Source: Paractinoplanes pyxinae (lineage in GTDB: Bacteria > Actinomycetota > Actinomycetes > Mycobacteriales > Micromonosporaceae). Taken from it: a stretch of 64,000 nucleotides of DNA. The position numbers and the translations under genes are program-made. Positions 24,741-33,532 of this stretch are shown here, piece after piece; positions within the stretch are counted from its first letter, which is position 1; every line of letters starts with the position of its first letter. Location of the stretch: the NCBI RefSeq assembly GCF_026626335.1, contig NZ_JAPNTZ010000007.1, positions 372,001-436,000 on the forward strand, given 5' to 3'. The notes below the pieces were generated by a model. It ran no database searches and had not been told where the DNA came from. It was given only the letters and a program-made list of their open reading frames with translations.

Positions 24741-24814
24741 TAGCGGGGACAGGATTTGAACCTGCGACCTCTGGGTTATGAGCCCAGCGAGCTACCGAGC
24801 TGCTCCACCCCGCG
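24741..24814 (-). tRNA. tRNA-fMet(CAT), copy 2 (inverted)
   Basis: The exact reverse complement of 23365-23438, with the same initiator features (C1-U72 mismatch, GGG/CCC anticodon stem, no encoded CCA). The two genes point away from their own flanks and towards each other, 1.3 kb apart, as a perfect 74-bp inverted repeat. Confidence 0.95.
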
Positions 24815-24902
24815 TCGGCTCGTTAACACTAGCGCAACCCTGTCGTTGGCTGCAAAACGGGTCCCGGTGACCCTCCACACGGTGGGTCACCGGGACCGGC
24901 GG

Positions 24903-27900
24903 TCAGCCGCTGGGGGTTGGTGAGGGGTTTCCGGAGGGGTTGGCCGGCGCCGACGGGGTGGCTGAGGCGTTGGGGGCCGGGGTGGCGCCGGCGGCGGCGT
25001 TGCGGGCGGCCTCGAAGTTGTTCATTGCGGTTTCGAGGGCCTGCAGCGCTTGGCCGTAGCGGGCGAAGTCGCCGGACTGCTGGGCTGAGCGGACGTCGGC
25101 GATGGCCTTGTCGACGGCGGCTGCGGCGGTGGCTAGTTCGCCGGTGAGGGCGGGCGGCGGGGCGTTGTTGTTGCCGCTGTTGCCGCTGTTGTTGCCACTG
25201 TTGTTGTTGCCGCTGTTGCCTGTGTTGCTGTTTCCGCTCTGGGCCTGTTTGCCCTGCGTGACCAGCTGTTCGAGGCCCTGTTTCAGGTTGTCGGCCAGCA
25301 CCACGTACGTGCCGCCGTCGCCGTACGACATCAGGATCTTCTGCAACTGCGGGGCCGCGTTCTCTTGGTTGCCGGGTCGTACGTAGACCGGTTCCACATA
25401 GAGCACGCCGCCTTCGACCGGCAGGGTGATCAGGTTGCCGTAGAGCACCTGGCTCTGCGAGTTGTTCGACAGCAGGGTGAGCTGCTGTCTGGCCGTCGAG
25501 TTGCTCGTCATCTTCTGATGGACCTGGACCGGGCCTGGTGTGACCGCCTGATCCGGTAGCTCGAGCACTTCGATCTTGGGTTTGTTGTCGACGTACGAGC
25601 CGGAGATCAGCGCGGCCAGGTTTTCGCGGTTGGCCGGTGTGACGCCGGCAGTCAGCTGGAACCTGGTCTGGTCTTGTTCGGGCAGCTGCACGTTCAGATA
25701 GAACGGCGGCTGCTTCTGGTTGCTCGAGGGCGCGTCGGGCGCGTTCGGCACCTGCCAGAAGTCCTGGCCGGAGAAGAACGCCTGCGGGTCGGTCACGTGG
25801 AACCGGGTGAGCAGGTTCCGCTGCACCTTGAACAGGTCTTGCGGGTAGCGGAAGTGCGCCTCGAGCGAGGCCGGGGTGTCCGCCTTGGGGACGATCAGGT
25901 CGCCGCCGAAGGCCTTGTTCCAGGCCTTGAGCACCGGGTCGTTGTCGTCGAACTCGTACAGCTTGACCGTGCCGTCGTACGCGTCGACCGTCGCCTTCAC
26001 CGAGTTGCGCATGTAGTTGACGTCGTCGCGGGCCAGCGCGAACTGCCCCTGGCCGGTGAGCTCGTCCTGCGTCTCGCTGGCCAAGTTGATCTTTTGCGAG
26101 TACGGGTACGAGTTCGACGTGGTGTAGCCGTCGAGGATCCACACGATCCGGCCGTCGACGGCCGCCGGGTACGGGTCGCCGTCGATCGTCAGGAACGGCG
26201 CGACCTTCTCGACCCGCTCGCGGGGCTCACGGATGTACATGAGCTTGGAGTCGGAGTTGACCGCGTCGGAGAGCACGAAGTTGCTCTCGGTGTTCTTGAT
26301 GGCGAAGACGAGACGCCGGAAGAACGAGCCGATCGAGACGCCGCCCTCACCGGTGTAGGTGTAGAGCTCTTCGCCGGCGTTGTTGTCCTCTTGCGGCCGG
26401 TCGAACTCGACCTTGCGGTTCTCGTCGGCCTGACCGACGATCGCGTACTCGGAGGACTGCTCGCCGTAGTAGACGCGCGGCTGGTCGACCTTGATCTCTT
26501 CGGTGGACGAGGAGCAGCCGGGCGGGCGGTCGTCGCCGAGGAAGCCGGAGACGAACACCGGCAGACCACCGCAGAACTGGTTGGCCGGCGCCGCCACCAG
26601 GCCGTAGCCGTGGGTGTAGACGGTGTGCCGGTTGAGCCAGTTGCGCTGCTGCGTGGTCAGCTTGTCGTCGTTGATCTCACGCACGCCGACCACGTAGTCG
26701 GCCGCCTTGCCGCCGATCGTGTAGCGGTCGACGTCGAGCTTCGCGCCGAAGTCGTAGAAGCCGCGCGACTGCTGCGACTGGGTGAACGCCTGCGAGACGA
26801 GTTGCGGGTCGATCAGGCGGGCGTTCTGGGCGCTGGTGTTGGAGGCCAGGTCGCCCGGCGGCACCACATTGTTCGCCCGGTACGGCGCGACCTCGGTGTT
26901 CTCGAGCCCGAAGGCCTGCCGGGTGGCGTCGATCGAGCGCTGGATGTACGGCGCTTCTTTCTCGCTCAGGCTGGGCTTGACCGAGAAGTTCTGCACGGCC
27001 AGCGGGTAGATGCCGCCGATGGCCACCGCCGAGATCGCCAGCAGGGCCAGCGAGACGCCGGGCCATACCAGATTGCGCATCCACGCGTTGGAGAACACGA
27101 TGATCGCGATCGCCACCACGATGGAGATGTACGCGAGGATCTCTTTCGCCGGTAGCAGCGCGTTGACGTCGGTGTAGCCGGCGCCGTAGAGCCCGGGCGA
27201 GACGTGCTGCTCGAGCAGCAGCGCGCGCCGGTCGAGCACGTACGCCACGGCCTTGAGCAGCACGAACAGCGCGACCAGCGAGGTCAGGTGGGCCCGCGCG
27301 GCGGTGGTCATGCGGTCGCCGACGCCCTGCAGCCGTACGCCGCCGAAGATGTAGTGGACGGCGAGCGCGCCCAGCACCGAGAGCACCACGGCGGTGAACG
27401 CAACGCCGAGCACGTAGCGCAGCATCGGGTAGTCGAAGACGTACCAGCCGACGTCGACCTTGTGCTCGGGATCCTGGACGCCGAAGCTCCCGCCGTTGCG
27501 GAAGAGCATCCAGTCCTTCCACCGGCCCTGCGCGGACAGGCCCGCGAAGAAGCCGATGATCAGGGTGAGGACGGTGATCCAGGTGCCGAGCCGGGGCGCG
27601 ATGATCATGCGGTAGCGCTCGAGCGTGGCCTGTTCGGCCGAGTGCGGCCGCAGCATCGGGCGCAGGCGGTAGGCGAGGTAGAGGTTGCCCGCTATGACCA
27701 GCGCGACGACGGCGCCGATGACCAGGAAGAGAAGGAGGCGGGTGAGCAGGACACCGGAGAAGACGTTGACGAAGTCGACCTCGTTGAACCAGAGGTAATC
27801 GGTGTACGCGTCGATGCCCCACCCGAGCAGCGTGAAAAGAAGGAAGACCCCGACCAGGACGCCGACGGTGACGCGACCGCGCCGGCTCATCCTCGGTAGA

Positions 27901-27914
27901 GGGCTGTTACGCAT
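24903..27914 (-). CDS. UPF0182 family membrane protein
   Basis: 1003 residues from ATG 27914 (MRNSPLPRMSRRGR); a GTG at 27932 would add six. The first ~300 residues hold about seven membrane segments, including the family signature DYLWFNEVDFVNVF. The large remaining part is exported, beta-rich and family-typical (GGLPVFVSGFLGDDRPPGCS, PRVYYGEQSSEYAIVG, DGDPYPAAVDGRIVWILDGYTT). The end is a Gly/Asn/Ser run (GNSNTGNSGNNN...), a short helical segment, then a Pro/Ser/Thr tail. The family is conserved in actinobacteria (Rv3193c in M. tuberculosis) but its function is unknown. The neighbouring PDZ protease gene, as in mycobacteria, supports an envelope role. Confidence 0.92.
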   Translation of the reverse strand: MRNSPLPRMSRRGRVTVGVLVGVFLLFTLLGWGIDAYTDYLWFNEVDFVNVFSGVLLTRLLLFLVIGAVVALVIAGNLYLAYRLRPMLRPHSAEQATLERYRMIIAPRLGTWITVLTLIIGFFAGLSAQGRWKDWMLFRNGGSFGVQDPEHKVDVGWYVFDYPMLRYVLGVAFTAVVLSVLGALAVHYIFGGVRLQGVGDRMTTAARAHLTSLVALFVLLKAVAYVLDRRALLLEQHVSPGLYGAGYTDVNALLPAKEILAYISIVVAIAIIVFSNAWMRNLVWPGVSLALLAISAVAIGGIYPLAVQNFSVKPSLSEKEAPYIQRSIDATRQAFGLENTEVAPYRANNVVPPGDLASNTSAQNARLIDPQLVSQAFTQSQQSRGFYDFGAKLDVDRYTIGGKAADYVVGVREINDDKLTTQQRNWLNRHTVYTHGYGLVAAPANQFCGGLPVFVSGFLGDDRPPGCSSSTEEIKVDQPRVYYGEQSSEYAIVGQADENRKVEFDRPQEDNNAGEELYTYTGEGGVSIGSFFRRLVFAIKNTESNFVLSDAVNSDSKLMYIREPRERVEKVAPFLTIDGDPYPAAVDGRIVWILDGYTTSNSYPYSQKINLASETQDELTGQGQFALARDDVNYMRNSVKATVDAYDGTVKLYEFDDNDPVLKAWNKAFGGDLIVPKADTPASLEAHFRYPQDLFKVQRNLLTRFHVTDPQAFFSGQDFWQVPNAPDAPSSNQKQPPFYLNVQLPEQDQTRFQLTAGVTPANRENLAALISGSYVDNKPKIEVLELPDQAVTPGPVQVHQKMTSNSTARQQLTLLSNNSQSQVLYGNLITLPVEGGVLYVEPVYVRPGNQENAAPQLQKILMSYGDGGTYVVLADNLKQGLEQLVTQGKQAQSGNSNTGNSGNNNSGNNSGNSGNNNAPPPALTGELATAAAAVDKAIADVRSAQQSGDFARYGQALQALETAMNNFEAARNAAAGATPAPNASATPSAPANPSGNPSPTPSG

Positions 27915-27969
27915 AACCAACGGAGGCTCCACATTTCAGTCGGGCCGGTGTCTCACAGTACGTCATCTG

Positions 27970-28995
27970 TCACTCTGCCGAGCACGGCTTGGGAGTGCCG
28001 CCCCCGGTGAAGGTCTTGAGCGCGGTCAGGGCGTCGTCCACCGTGGCCACCTCGGCCATCGGCAGACCGTCCACAGCGTTGCGCAGTGCCTCGGCGCAGT
28101 TACCCTCAGGCACCAGGAAGATCTGAGCGCCGGCCTTCTTGGCCCCGACGAGCTTCTGCGGGATGCCGCCGATCGGGCCCACGTTGCCGTTGTTGTCGAT
28201 GGTGCCCGTACCGGCAATGATCTTGCCGCCGGTCAGGTCGGCCGGCTCGAGCTTGTCCATGATGCCGAGCGTGAACATCAGCCCCGCGCTCGGTCCGCCG
28301 ATCTTGTCGAGGTCGATCGAGACCTTGAACGGCGCGTTCTGCTTCGTGTTGATCTCGACGCCGAGCCGGGGCACGTTGTTCTCGGCCGCCTTGGTGGTGA
28401 TCTTCGCCGTGGCCGGCTTGCCGGCCCGGGTGTACGCGATGGTGAGCGCGGTGCCGACCGGCTTGGCCCGGACCAGTTCGGTCAGCTTGGACGGGTCGAT
28501 GACCTTGGACCCGTCGACCGCGGTGATCACGTCGCCCGCCTGCAGAATGCCGGTCGCGGCGCTGCCGGCGCTCACCTTCTCGACCACCGTCTGGACGGGG
28601 TAGCCCAGCTTGGTCAGGGCGACGGTGATGGCGCTGTCCTGCGACTCGGTCCATTCCTCGGCGTTCTGCTGCTCCACCTGCTTCTCGGTGCGGTCGGGCG
28701 GGTAGATCAGTTCCCGCGGCACGACCGCGTCGGACGAGCTGAGCCAGCTGCTGATCGCCCACACCAGCTCGACCTGCGACTGCACGTTCACCGTGGTCAG
28801 CCGCAGCTGACCGGCCGACGTGGTGGTCTTGGCATCCGTCACCTGGATCACCTCGGCGCCGTTGTCCGAACCGAGTGTGTTCACCGTCGGGCCCGGCTTC
28901 AGCACGACGTAGGGCAGCGGCGCGGCCATCACACCGACGGCCAGCAGGGCGGTGATCAGGGCGCCGAGGATTACGGTGACACCACGACGTCTCAT
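27970..28995 (-). CDS. Membrane-anchored PDZ/Lon-like (S16) protease, YlbL type
   Basis: 341 residues. An N-terminal signal anchor (VTVILGALITALLAVGVMAA) leads to an extracytoplasmic PDZ domain (VEKVSAGSAATGILQAGDVITAVDG) and a C-terminal Lon-type proteolytic domain. The catalytic Ser is in GGPSAGLMFTLGI and the Lys in KLVGAKKAGAQIFLVP. Family members such as B. subtilis YlbL and Rv3194c lack the ATPase of Lon. The ATG at 28995 is divergent from the DUF2342 gene, with 90 bp between starts. The frame stays open far upstream through that gene, but the signal anchor fixes this start. Confidence 0.9.
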   Translation of the reverse strand: MRRRGVTVILGALITALLAVGVMAAPLPYVVLKPGPTVNTLGSDNGAEVIQVTDAKTTTSAGQLRLTTVNVQSQVELVWAISSWLSSSDAVVPRELIYPPDRTEKQVEQQNAEEWTESQDSAITVALTKLGYPVQTVVEKVSAGSAATGILQAGDVITAVDGSKVIDPSKLTELVRAKPVGTALTIAYTRAGKPATAKITTKAAENNVPRLGVEINTKQNAPFKVSIDLDKIGGPSAGLMFTLGIMDKLEPADLTGGKIIAGTGTIDNNGNVGPIGGIPQKLVGAKKAGAQIFLVPEGNCAEALRNAVDGLPMAEVATVDDALTALKTFTGGGTPKPCSAE

Positions 28996-29085
28996 GCGCG
29001 AGAGACTATCGCCCCTGCCTGAGTTCTCTCTGAGCTGACACCGCCACGGGTCCCGAGCGGTCGTTTCGCGCGTACCGTTGGCTAC

Positions 29086-30348
29086 GTGCCTGATATCCCG
29101 TTCGGCTTCTCCCTGCCGGGTGCCCAGCCACCCGACCCCTCCGACCCGCAGCAGATGCAGCAGTTCATGGCGCAGCTGCAGCAGATGTTCGCCGGCCCCG
29201 GCAGCGGCCCTGTGAACTGGGACCTGGCCCGGCAGGTCGCCGCCAGCCAGCTGTCCGCCGCCGGCGACCCCGCGGTGAACATGTTCGAGCGTCACCAGGT
29301 GGAAGAGGCGCTGCGCCTGGCCGACCTGTGGCTCGACCCGGCCTCGGCACTGCCCAGCGGCATCCGTACGGCGGCCGCCTGGAACCGCAACGAGTGGATC
29401 TACAACACCCTCGACGTGTGGAAGAAGCTGTGCGACCCGATCGCGGGCCGCATGGTGGGCGCCATGGGCGACCTGGTCCCCGACGAGGCGAAGGCGCAGC
29501 TCGGCCCCATGCAGTCGATGGTCGCGACGCTCGGCGGCGCGCTGTTCGGCGGCCAGCTCGGCCAGGCCCTGGGCCAGCTCGCGGCCGAGGTGCTGTCGGC
29601 GGGCGACATCGGCCTGCCGCTCGGCCCCACCGGCACGGCCGCCCTGGTGCCGGCCAACATCAAGGCGTACGGCGACGGTCTGGAGATTCCCGAGGACCAG
29701 GTACGCCTGTACGTGGCGCTGCGCGAGGCGGCTCACCAGCGGCTGTTCGGTCACGTGCCGTGGCTGCGCGCGCACGTGCTGAGCGCCGTCGAGACGTACG
29801 CGAACGGCATCACCGTCAACCGTGAGGCCATCGAGGACGCGATGAGCCGCGTCGACCCCGCCGACCCGGAGTCGATGCAGGCCATGGCGCTCGAGGGCAT
29901 CTTCACCCCGGAAGACACCCCGCAGCAGAAGGCCAGCCTGGCCCGCCTCGAGACGGCGCTCGCGCTGATCGAGGGCTGGGTCGGCCACGTGGTCGACCGG
30001 GCCGCGGGCGACCGGCTGCCCTCCGTGGTGCAGCTGGGCGAGGCGTTCCGCCGCCGCCGCGCCGCCGGTGGCCCGGCCGAGCAGACGTTCGCCGCCCTGG
30101 TCGGCCTCGAGCTGCGCCCCCGCCGCCTGCGTGAGGCGGGCGTGCTGTGGGCCGCCGTCACCGACCACCGCGGCGTGCAGGGCCGCGACGCCCTGTGGGG
30201 CCACCCCGACCTGCTGCCTACGGATGAGGACTTCGCCGACCCGCAGGTCTTCGCCCAGGGCACCGCCGACTGGGACATCAGCGAGCTCGACAACCTGGGC
30301 CAGGGCCCCGACGAGGGCGACACCAAGGACGGCGAGACCAAGGAGTAG
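29086..30348 (+). CDS. DUF2342 zinc-dependent metalloprotease-like protein
   Basis: 420 residues, a member of the zincin-like family DUF2342, whose F420-associated relatives are named from gene context. The motif LREAAHQRLFGHVPWLRAHVL near residue 225 carries the REAAH that replaces the usual HExxH. Conserved flanks are ADLWLDPASALPSG and AWNRNEWI. A Gln/Met/Pro-rich N-terminus precedes the domain, and the C-terminus is acidic. GTG 29086 is the start. M. tuberculosis Rv3195 sits in the same position next to the PDZ protease. Cytosolic location is likely; peptidase activity has not been shown from sequence alone. Confidence 0.85.
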   Translation: MPDIPFGFSLPGAQPPDPSDPQQMQQFMAQLQQMFAGPGSGPVNWDLARQVAASQLSAAGDPAVNMFERHQVEEALRLADLWLDPASALPSGIRTAAAWNRNEWIYNTLDVWKKLCDPIAGRMVGAMGDLVPDEAKAQLGPMQSMVATLGGALFGGQLGQALGQLAAEVLSAGDIGLPLGPTGTAALVPANIKAYGDGLEIPEDQVRLYVALREAAHQRLFGHVPWLRAHVLSAVETYANGITVNREAIEDAMSRVDPADPESMQAMALEGIFTPEDTPQQKASLARLETALALIEGWVGHVVDRAAGDRLPSVVQLGEAFRRRRAAGGPAEQTFAALVGLELRPRRLREAGVLWAAVTDHRGVQGRDALWGHPDLLPTDEDFADPQVFAQGTADWDISELDNLGQGPDEGDTKDGETKE

Positions 30349-30349
30349 G

Positions 30350-30946
30350 TCAGCCGCCGAGCAGGGCGCGCGTGTTCTCCCAGCCCTCCAGGGCCGGGTC
30401 CAGGCGCGCCAGCTCGGCCGGCCCGCGCAGCCGCCGCCACTCGGGGGTCGACGAGACGTCGCCGGGCCGGGGTGCGCCGCGCCGCAGCACCTGGGCCGAG
30501 GCGTCGTCGAGCTCGTGGTCGGCCAGCCAGTCCGGCGCGGGCAGGCTCGTAGCCAAACCGAACAGCCCGTTGCCGGCGCCGCCCGGCGAGACCGCGACGG
30601 CCTTGTTCTCGAGCGGCCGCAGCAACTTCCCCAGGATCATTCCCGGCACGTCGGGCGCGTCCGCGGCGATCACCGCCGCCTGGTCGAAGCCGTCCTTCGC
30701 GGCCGCGGCCAGCACCGGCAGGTACGTCGGGGTGGGCACCTCGTAGATCCGCATGCCCGGCCAGGCGATCTCGCGGGCCAGATCCAGATCGCCGGCGGTG
30801 GCGGCGACGGCCGCCTCGGCCTGGGCCAGCCGGGCCAGCAGATCGACCACGTCCTCGGCGAGTGCCGTCCGCCAGGCGGTGAGATCAACACCGGGCGGGC
30901 TCCACGTCACCGGCACCAGCAGAGCTGCGACCACCCGTTGAACCAC
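30350..30946 (-). CDS. Hypothetical protein, possibly nucleotidyltransferase/glycosyltransferase-like
   Basis: 198 residues. The segment DGFDQAAVIAADAPDVPG with GKLLRPLENKAVAVSPGGAGNGLFGLA resembles the DUF2064/CofC-like GT-A fold, in which an Asp-x-Pro loop binds a nucleotide-sugar or nucleotide. The resemblance is modest and the N-terminal half does not show the usual nucleotide motif, so the fold is tentative. GTG 30946 begins 9 bp after the YgjP-type protease stop, in the same transcript. The stop is one base from the convergent DUF2342 stop. Confidence 0.6.
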   Translation of the reverse strand: MVQRVVAALLVPVTWSPPGVDLTAWRTALAEDVVDLLARLAQAEAAVAATAGDLDLAREIAWPGMRIYEVPTPTYLPVLAAAAKDGFDQAAVIAADAPDVPGMILGKLLRPLENKAVAVSPGGAGNGLFGLATSLPAPDWLADHELDDASAQVLRRGAPRPGDVSSTPEWRRLRGPAELARLDPALEGWENTRALLGG

Positions 30947-30955
30947 GAACCCACA

Positions 30956-31489
30956 CTAGTCGTCGGCGAGCACCAGGCCGGTCGCGGCGGAGATGCCCTC
31001 GAGGTAACCGCGGGCCCGTTCGGCCTTGGGGAAGCGGTTGACCAGTTCCCAGAAGCGGGCGCTGTGACTGGGCACGACCAGGTGGGACAGCTCGTGCAGG
31101 AGCACGTAGTCGATCACCCAATCCGGCATCTCCTGAATGCGGTGCGAGATGCGGATCGTGCCGTCGTCGGGGGTGCAGGAACCCCACCGGCCGTTCTGGT
31201 TGGTCACCCAGCGCACGCTGGCCGGCTGCACTTGGGCGGCATGGTCGCTGAGGTAGCGGTTGGTGAGGCGGCGCGCCCGGATCAGCAACTCGTCGTCGGT
31301 GCGCTGGATCCGCTCCTCACGGGCGGCCAGGCGAGCCAGCATCCGCTCGACCCACTCGGTCTCTTCCGCTCGGGAGAACCGGTCGGGGATGAGCACGACC
31401 ACGCGTTCACCGTCGCGATAGGCGGACACTGTGCGACGACGGCGCTGGCTGCGCCGCACTTCCACGACAGGCTTGCGCGTCCGGGCCAT
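30956..31489 (-). CDS. YgjP-type (M48-like, DUF45) zinc metallopeptidase
   Basis: 177 residues. The C-terminal half is diagnostic: NGRWGSCTP, then VIDYVLLHELSHLVVPSHSARFW, where HELSH provides two zinc histidines and the catalytic Glu, and HSARFW the third ligand region. The basic N-terminus (EVRRSQRRRRTVSAY) matches the family. YgjP-like proteins are small soluble peptidases of unclear substrate. ATG 31489 is followed by the hypothetical gene at 30946 in a likely two-gene operon. Confidence 0.88.
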   Translation of the reverse strand: MARTRKPVVEVRRSQRRRRTVSAYRDGERVVVLIPDRFSRAEETEWVERMLARLAAREERIQRTDDELLIRARRLTNRYLSDHAAQVQPASVRWVTNQNGRWGSCTPDDGTIRISHRIQEMPDWVIDYVLLHELSHLVVPSHSARFWELVNRFPKAERARGYLEGISAATGLVLADD

Positions 31490-31958
31490 TACCGGCTCGC
31501 GCGGCCCAGATTCGGGTTCACGTTGAGACGCTAATCCGTGAGACCCATGTCACCGCAAGAGTACGCCGGATGACACGCGTGAGATTTGTGTACTTCGTCC
31601 GCTTATTACCGAAAAATTTTTCGTCACTCCGCCGACGGCGGCGGTTCGCCAACTTAGCTCACGGGTCGGTCCGTCGGCCAACGCGTTCGGCGTCCCATTT
31701 CTGCCCGTTTGATGGCACCGTACGGCGTGTTGCACCACAACATCCCAAAAAGGGCGATTCGGACGGGCACACTCACGTCGTCGGCGACACCGCCGACGCC
31801 GCGCTGACATGGAACTGGCCTGACCTGGGTAGTGACCGCCCCGACGGGTGGCCACATCCACGTGGTCTCGGAGCGGTCCAGCGCCGAACACAGGTCGCGG
31901 CCTGCCACCGCGAGCAGGCATCGGGCCGACCCGGCCGACAACATGACGAGGAGGAACC
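31490..31958. other. Intergenic region without recognised gene
   Basis: A 469-bp gap between divergent genes, comparatively AT-rich at 31570-31625 (for example CCGAAAAATTTTTCG, a short palindrome), where promoters of both neighbours are likely. Frames remain open but have no ribosome binding site or family resemblance. No tRNA or repeat seen. Confidence 0.5.
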
Positions 31959-32120
31959 GTGGCCGACAACACGTACAACGGCTACTGCGTGAAGTGCAAG
32001 GAAAAGCGCGACTTCCAGGGCACCGTAGAGGTCTCGAAGACGGGCATGAACATGGCCAAGGGCAAGTGCCCGGTCTGCGGCACGACCGTGAACCGCATCC
32101 TGGGCAAGGCCAAGGCCTGA
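31959..32120 (+). CDS. DUF5679 small zinc-ribbon protein
   Basis: A 53-residue protein from GTG 31959, with an excellent GAGGAGGAA ribosome binding site. Two CxxC pairs (YCVKCK and CPVCGT), 26 residues apart, make a zinc ribbon. It matches the short DUF5679 proteins common in actinobacteria; KCKEKRDF and KGKCPVCGT are characteristic. Function unknown, possibly nucleic-acid binding given the ribbon and the lysine-rich tail. A terminator follows. Confidence 0.85.
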   Translation: MADNTYNGYCVKCKEKRDFQGTVEVSKTGMNMAKGKCPVCGTTVNRILGKAKA

Positions 32121-32191
32121 GAGAAGGAACGGCCCCGCCGGCTTGGTCCCACTAGGCCAACTTCAAGCCCGCGGCAAGGCCGTTCACCCAC

Positions 32192-32218
32192 CCGGGGAGG
32201 GCTGATCGCCCTCCCCGG
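32192..32218 (+). terminator. Terminator after the DUF5679 gene
   Basis: CCGGGGAGGGC (32192-32202) and GCCCTCCCCGG (32208-32218) form an 11-bp stem with a 5-nt TGATC loop, followed by TATTTCT. Confidence 0.75.
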
Positions 32219-32271
32219 TATTTCTCACCGCACCGCCATATCCCCACCCGGCGGGGCACGTTGAGTGAGGT

Positions 32272-32354
32272 TGTGGATAACCCCACGGCCCTGTGGATAA
32301 CTCACCGCAGCCTGTGGACAAAGCGTGTCACGAGCCGTCGCGGCCTGTGGACAA
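32272..32354. promoter_or_regulatory. Cluster of four DnaA-box 9-mers
   Basis: TGTGGATAA at 32272-32280 and 32292-32300, then TGTGGACAA at 32313-32321 and 32346-32354. On the other strand these read TTATCCACA (the E. coli consensus) and TTGTCCACA (the actinobacterial consensus). All four have the same orientation, and their starts are 20, 21 and 33 bp apart, close to whole helical turns. They end 40 bp before the ThiF-like gene. No dnaA, dnaN or rpmH is nearby, so this is not the usual origin setting. A DnaA-titrating or DnaA-regulated promoter region is the likeliest reading. Confidence 0.6.
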
Positions 32355-32394
32355 CTTATTCGCTCCGCATCCCCGCAGTGACATCCTGTGACAC

Positions 32395-33435
32395 GTGAAC
32401 CGCCCTCTTCTTATCCCCGGCCTGCCGCGCGTCTGGCGTGACGAAGGTGAGCTGCAGCTCGGCTCCGACCCGTCCCGGGCGTTCGTGCTTCGCCTCCCCC
32501 ATCCCCGCACCGCTCAGGTGCTCGACCTGCTCGACGGCAGTCGGCCCGAGCGAGTCGTCCTGCTGCATGCCGCCGAAAAGGGCATTCCCTCCGAAGAGGC
32601 CCAGGCGGTCCTCGATTCTCTTCGCGCCGCCGGGCTGGCCGTGCCGGCCGCCTCGCTGCTGCCGCACTCCATCCCGTCCGTGCACCGCCTCACCGGCGAG
32701 GCCGCCGTCCTGGCGATGCGCGGCGGCACTTCCCGCACGCCCGCTTCCCGCCTGCGCCGCCGTCACGCGGCCCGGGTGGTGATCAGCGGGCGGGGCCGGC
32801 TGGGCGCGCCGATCGCGGTGGCGCTGGCCGAGGCCGGCGTCGGCCACGTTCATCCCGAGCAGCCAGGGGTCGTCCACCCCGGCGAGCTGGCGGGCGGCCC
32901 GCTGCGGGCGTCCGATGTCGGCCGGCCGCGGGACGAGGCGATCGTCGCGGCTCTCGAGCGAGTGGCGCCGGGCATGGAGACCGGCGCCGTCCGAGGCGGG
33001 CCCGCGACCCTGGTCGTCCAGCTCGACCCCGACATGCCGGTCACGCTGGTCGCGGCCGCCCACTCGCAACGCCGCCAGCCTCACCTGGCCGTGACGATCC
33101 GCGACGGCGCCGCCGTGATCGGCCCCCTGGTCCCGGCCACCGGCGGCCCCTGCCTGGCCTGTCTCGACCTGCACCGGCGCGACCGGGATGCCGCCTGGCC
33201 CGGCCCGCCCACCCGCACCGCTCCCGAGCCGTGCACCGTCGCCACCCTGCTGGCCGCCACCGCGTACGCGATCGAAGAGATTCTGACTTTCATCGACGGC
33301 GGCACTCCCGAGACGCTGGGCGTCTCGACCGAGCTGACCTCGCCCTCCCGCCTGCGCCGGCGCACGTGGCCGCCGCATCCGGGCTGCGACTGCCTGCGGC
33401 CGCCGCGCCGCCGCAGCCGGCCGGTCAGCTCGTGA
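32395..33435 (+). CDS. ThiF/E1-like adenylyltransferase-family protein
   Basis: 346 residues from GTG 32395, with no clear ribosome binding site. The central section RVVISGRGRLGAPIAVALAEAGVGHVH is the nucleotide-binding start of a ThiF/E1-like domain. CLACLDLHRRDRDAAWP is typical of an actinobacterial branch and of YcaO-partner leader-binding proteins. The N-terminal ~100 residues (GLPRVWRDEGELQLGSDP, VLDLLDGSRPE) resemble the peptide-binding part of those proteins. A late CDC adds to the cysteines. No YcaO or precursor gene lies nearby, so participation in peptide modification is speculative. A DnaA-box cluster lies just upstream. Confidence 0.7.
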   Translation: MNRPLLIPGLPRVWRDEGELQLGSDPSRAFVLRLPHPRTAQVLDLLDGSRPERVVLLHAAEKGIPSEEAQAVLDSLRAAGLAVPAASLLPHSIPSVHRLTGEAAVLAMRGGTSRTPASRLRRRHAARVVISGRGRLGAPIAVALAEAGVGHVHPEQPGVVHPGELAGGPLRASDVGRPRDEAIVAALERVAPGMETGAVRGGPATLVVQLDPDMPVTLVAAAHSQRRQPHLAVTIRDGAAVIGPLVPATGGPCLACLDLHRRDRDAAWPGPPTRTAPEPCTVATLLAATAYAIEEILTFIDGGTPETLGVSTELTSPSRLRRRTWPPHPGCDCLRPPRRRSRPVSS

Positions 33436-33532
33436 AGGAAGTGGGCAAATCGCGATGGACTTTCACGGTTCTATCGGGCAAATGGCATTGAGGCGGGCGG
33501 TTGAACCTTCCGACTTCGGTCACAATGATCTG

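Noticed and set aside
23365-24814. Genomic island integrated at a tRNA
   Set aside because: The tRNA copies are complete and inverted rather than a direct repeat, and no integrase or excisionase is seen.
27970-30204. A 744-residue fused protein joining the PDZ protease to upstream sequence
   Set aside because: The extra N-terminal part is antisense to the DUF2342 gene; a signal anchor at 28995 marks the real start.
31570-31992. 140-codon frame upstream of the DUF5679 gene
   Set aside because: No ribosome binding site, abrupt composition change, and it overlaps the DUF5679 start in another frame.
32272-32354. Chromosomal replication origin
   Set aside because: DnaA boxes are present but there is no dnaA, dnaN, recF or rpmH and only four boxes in one orientation.
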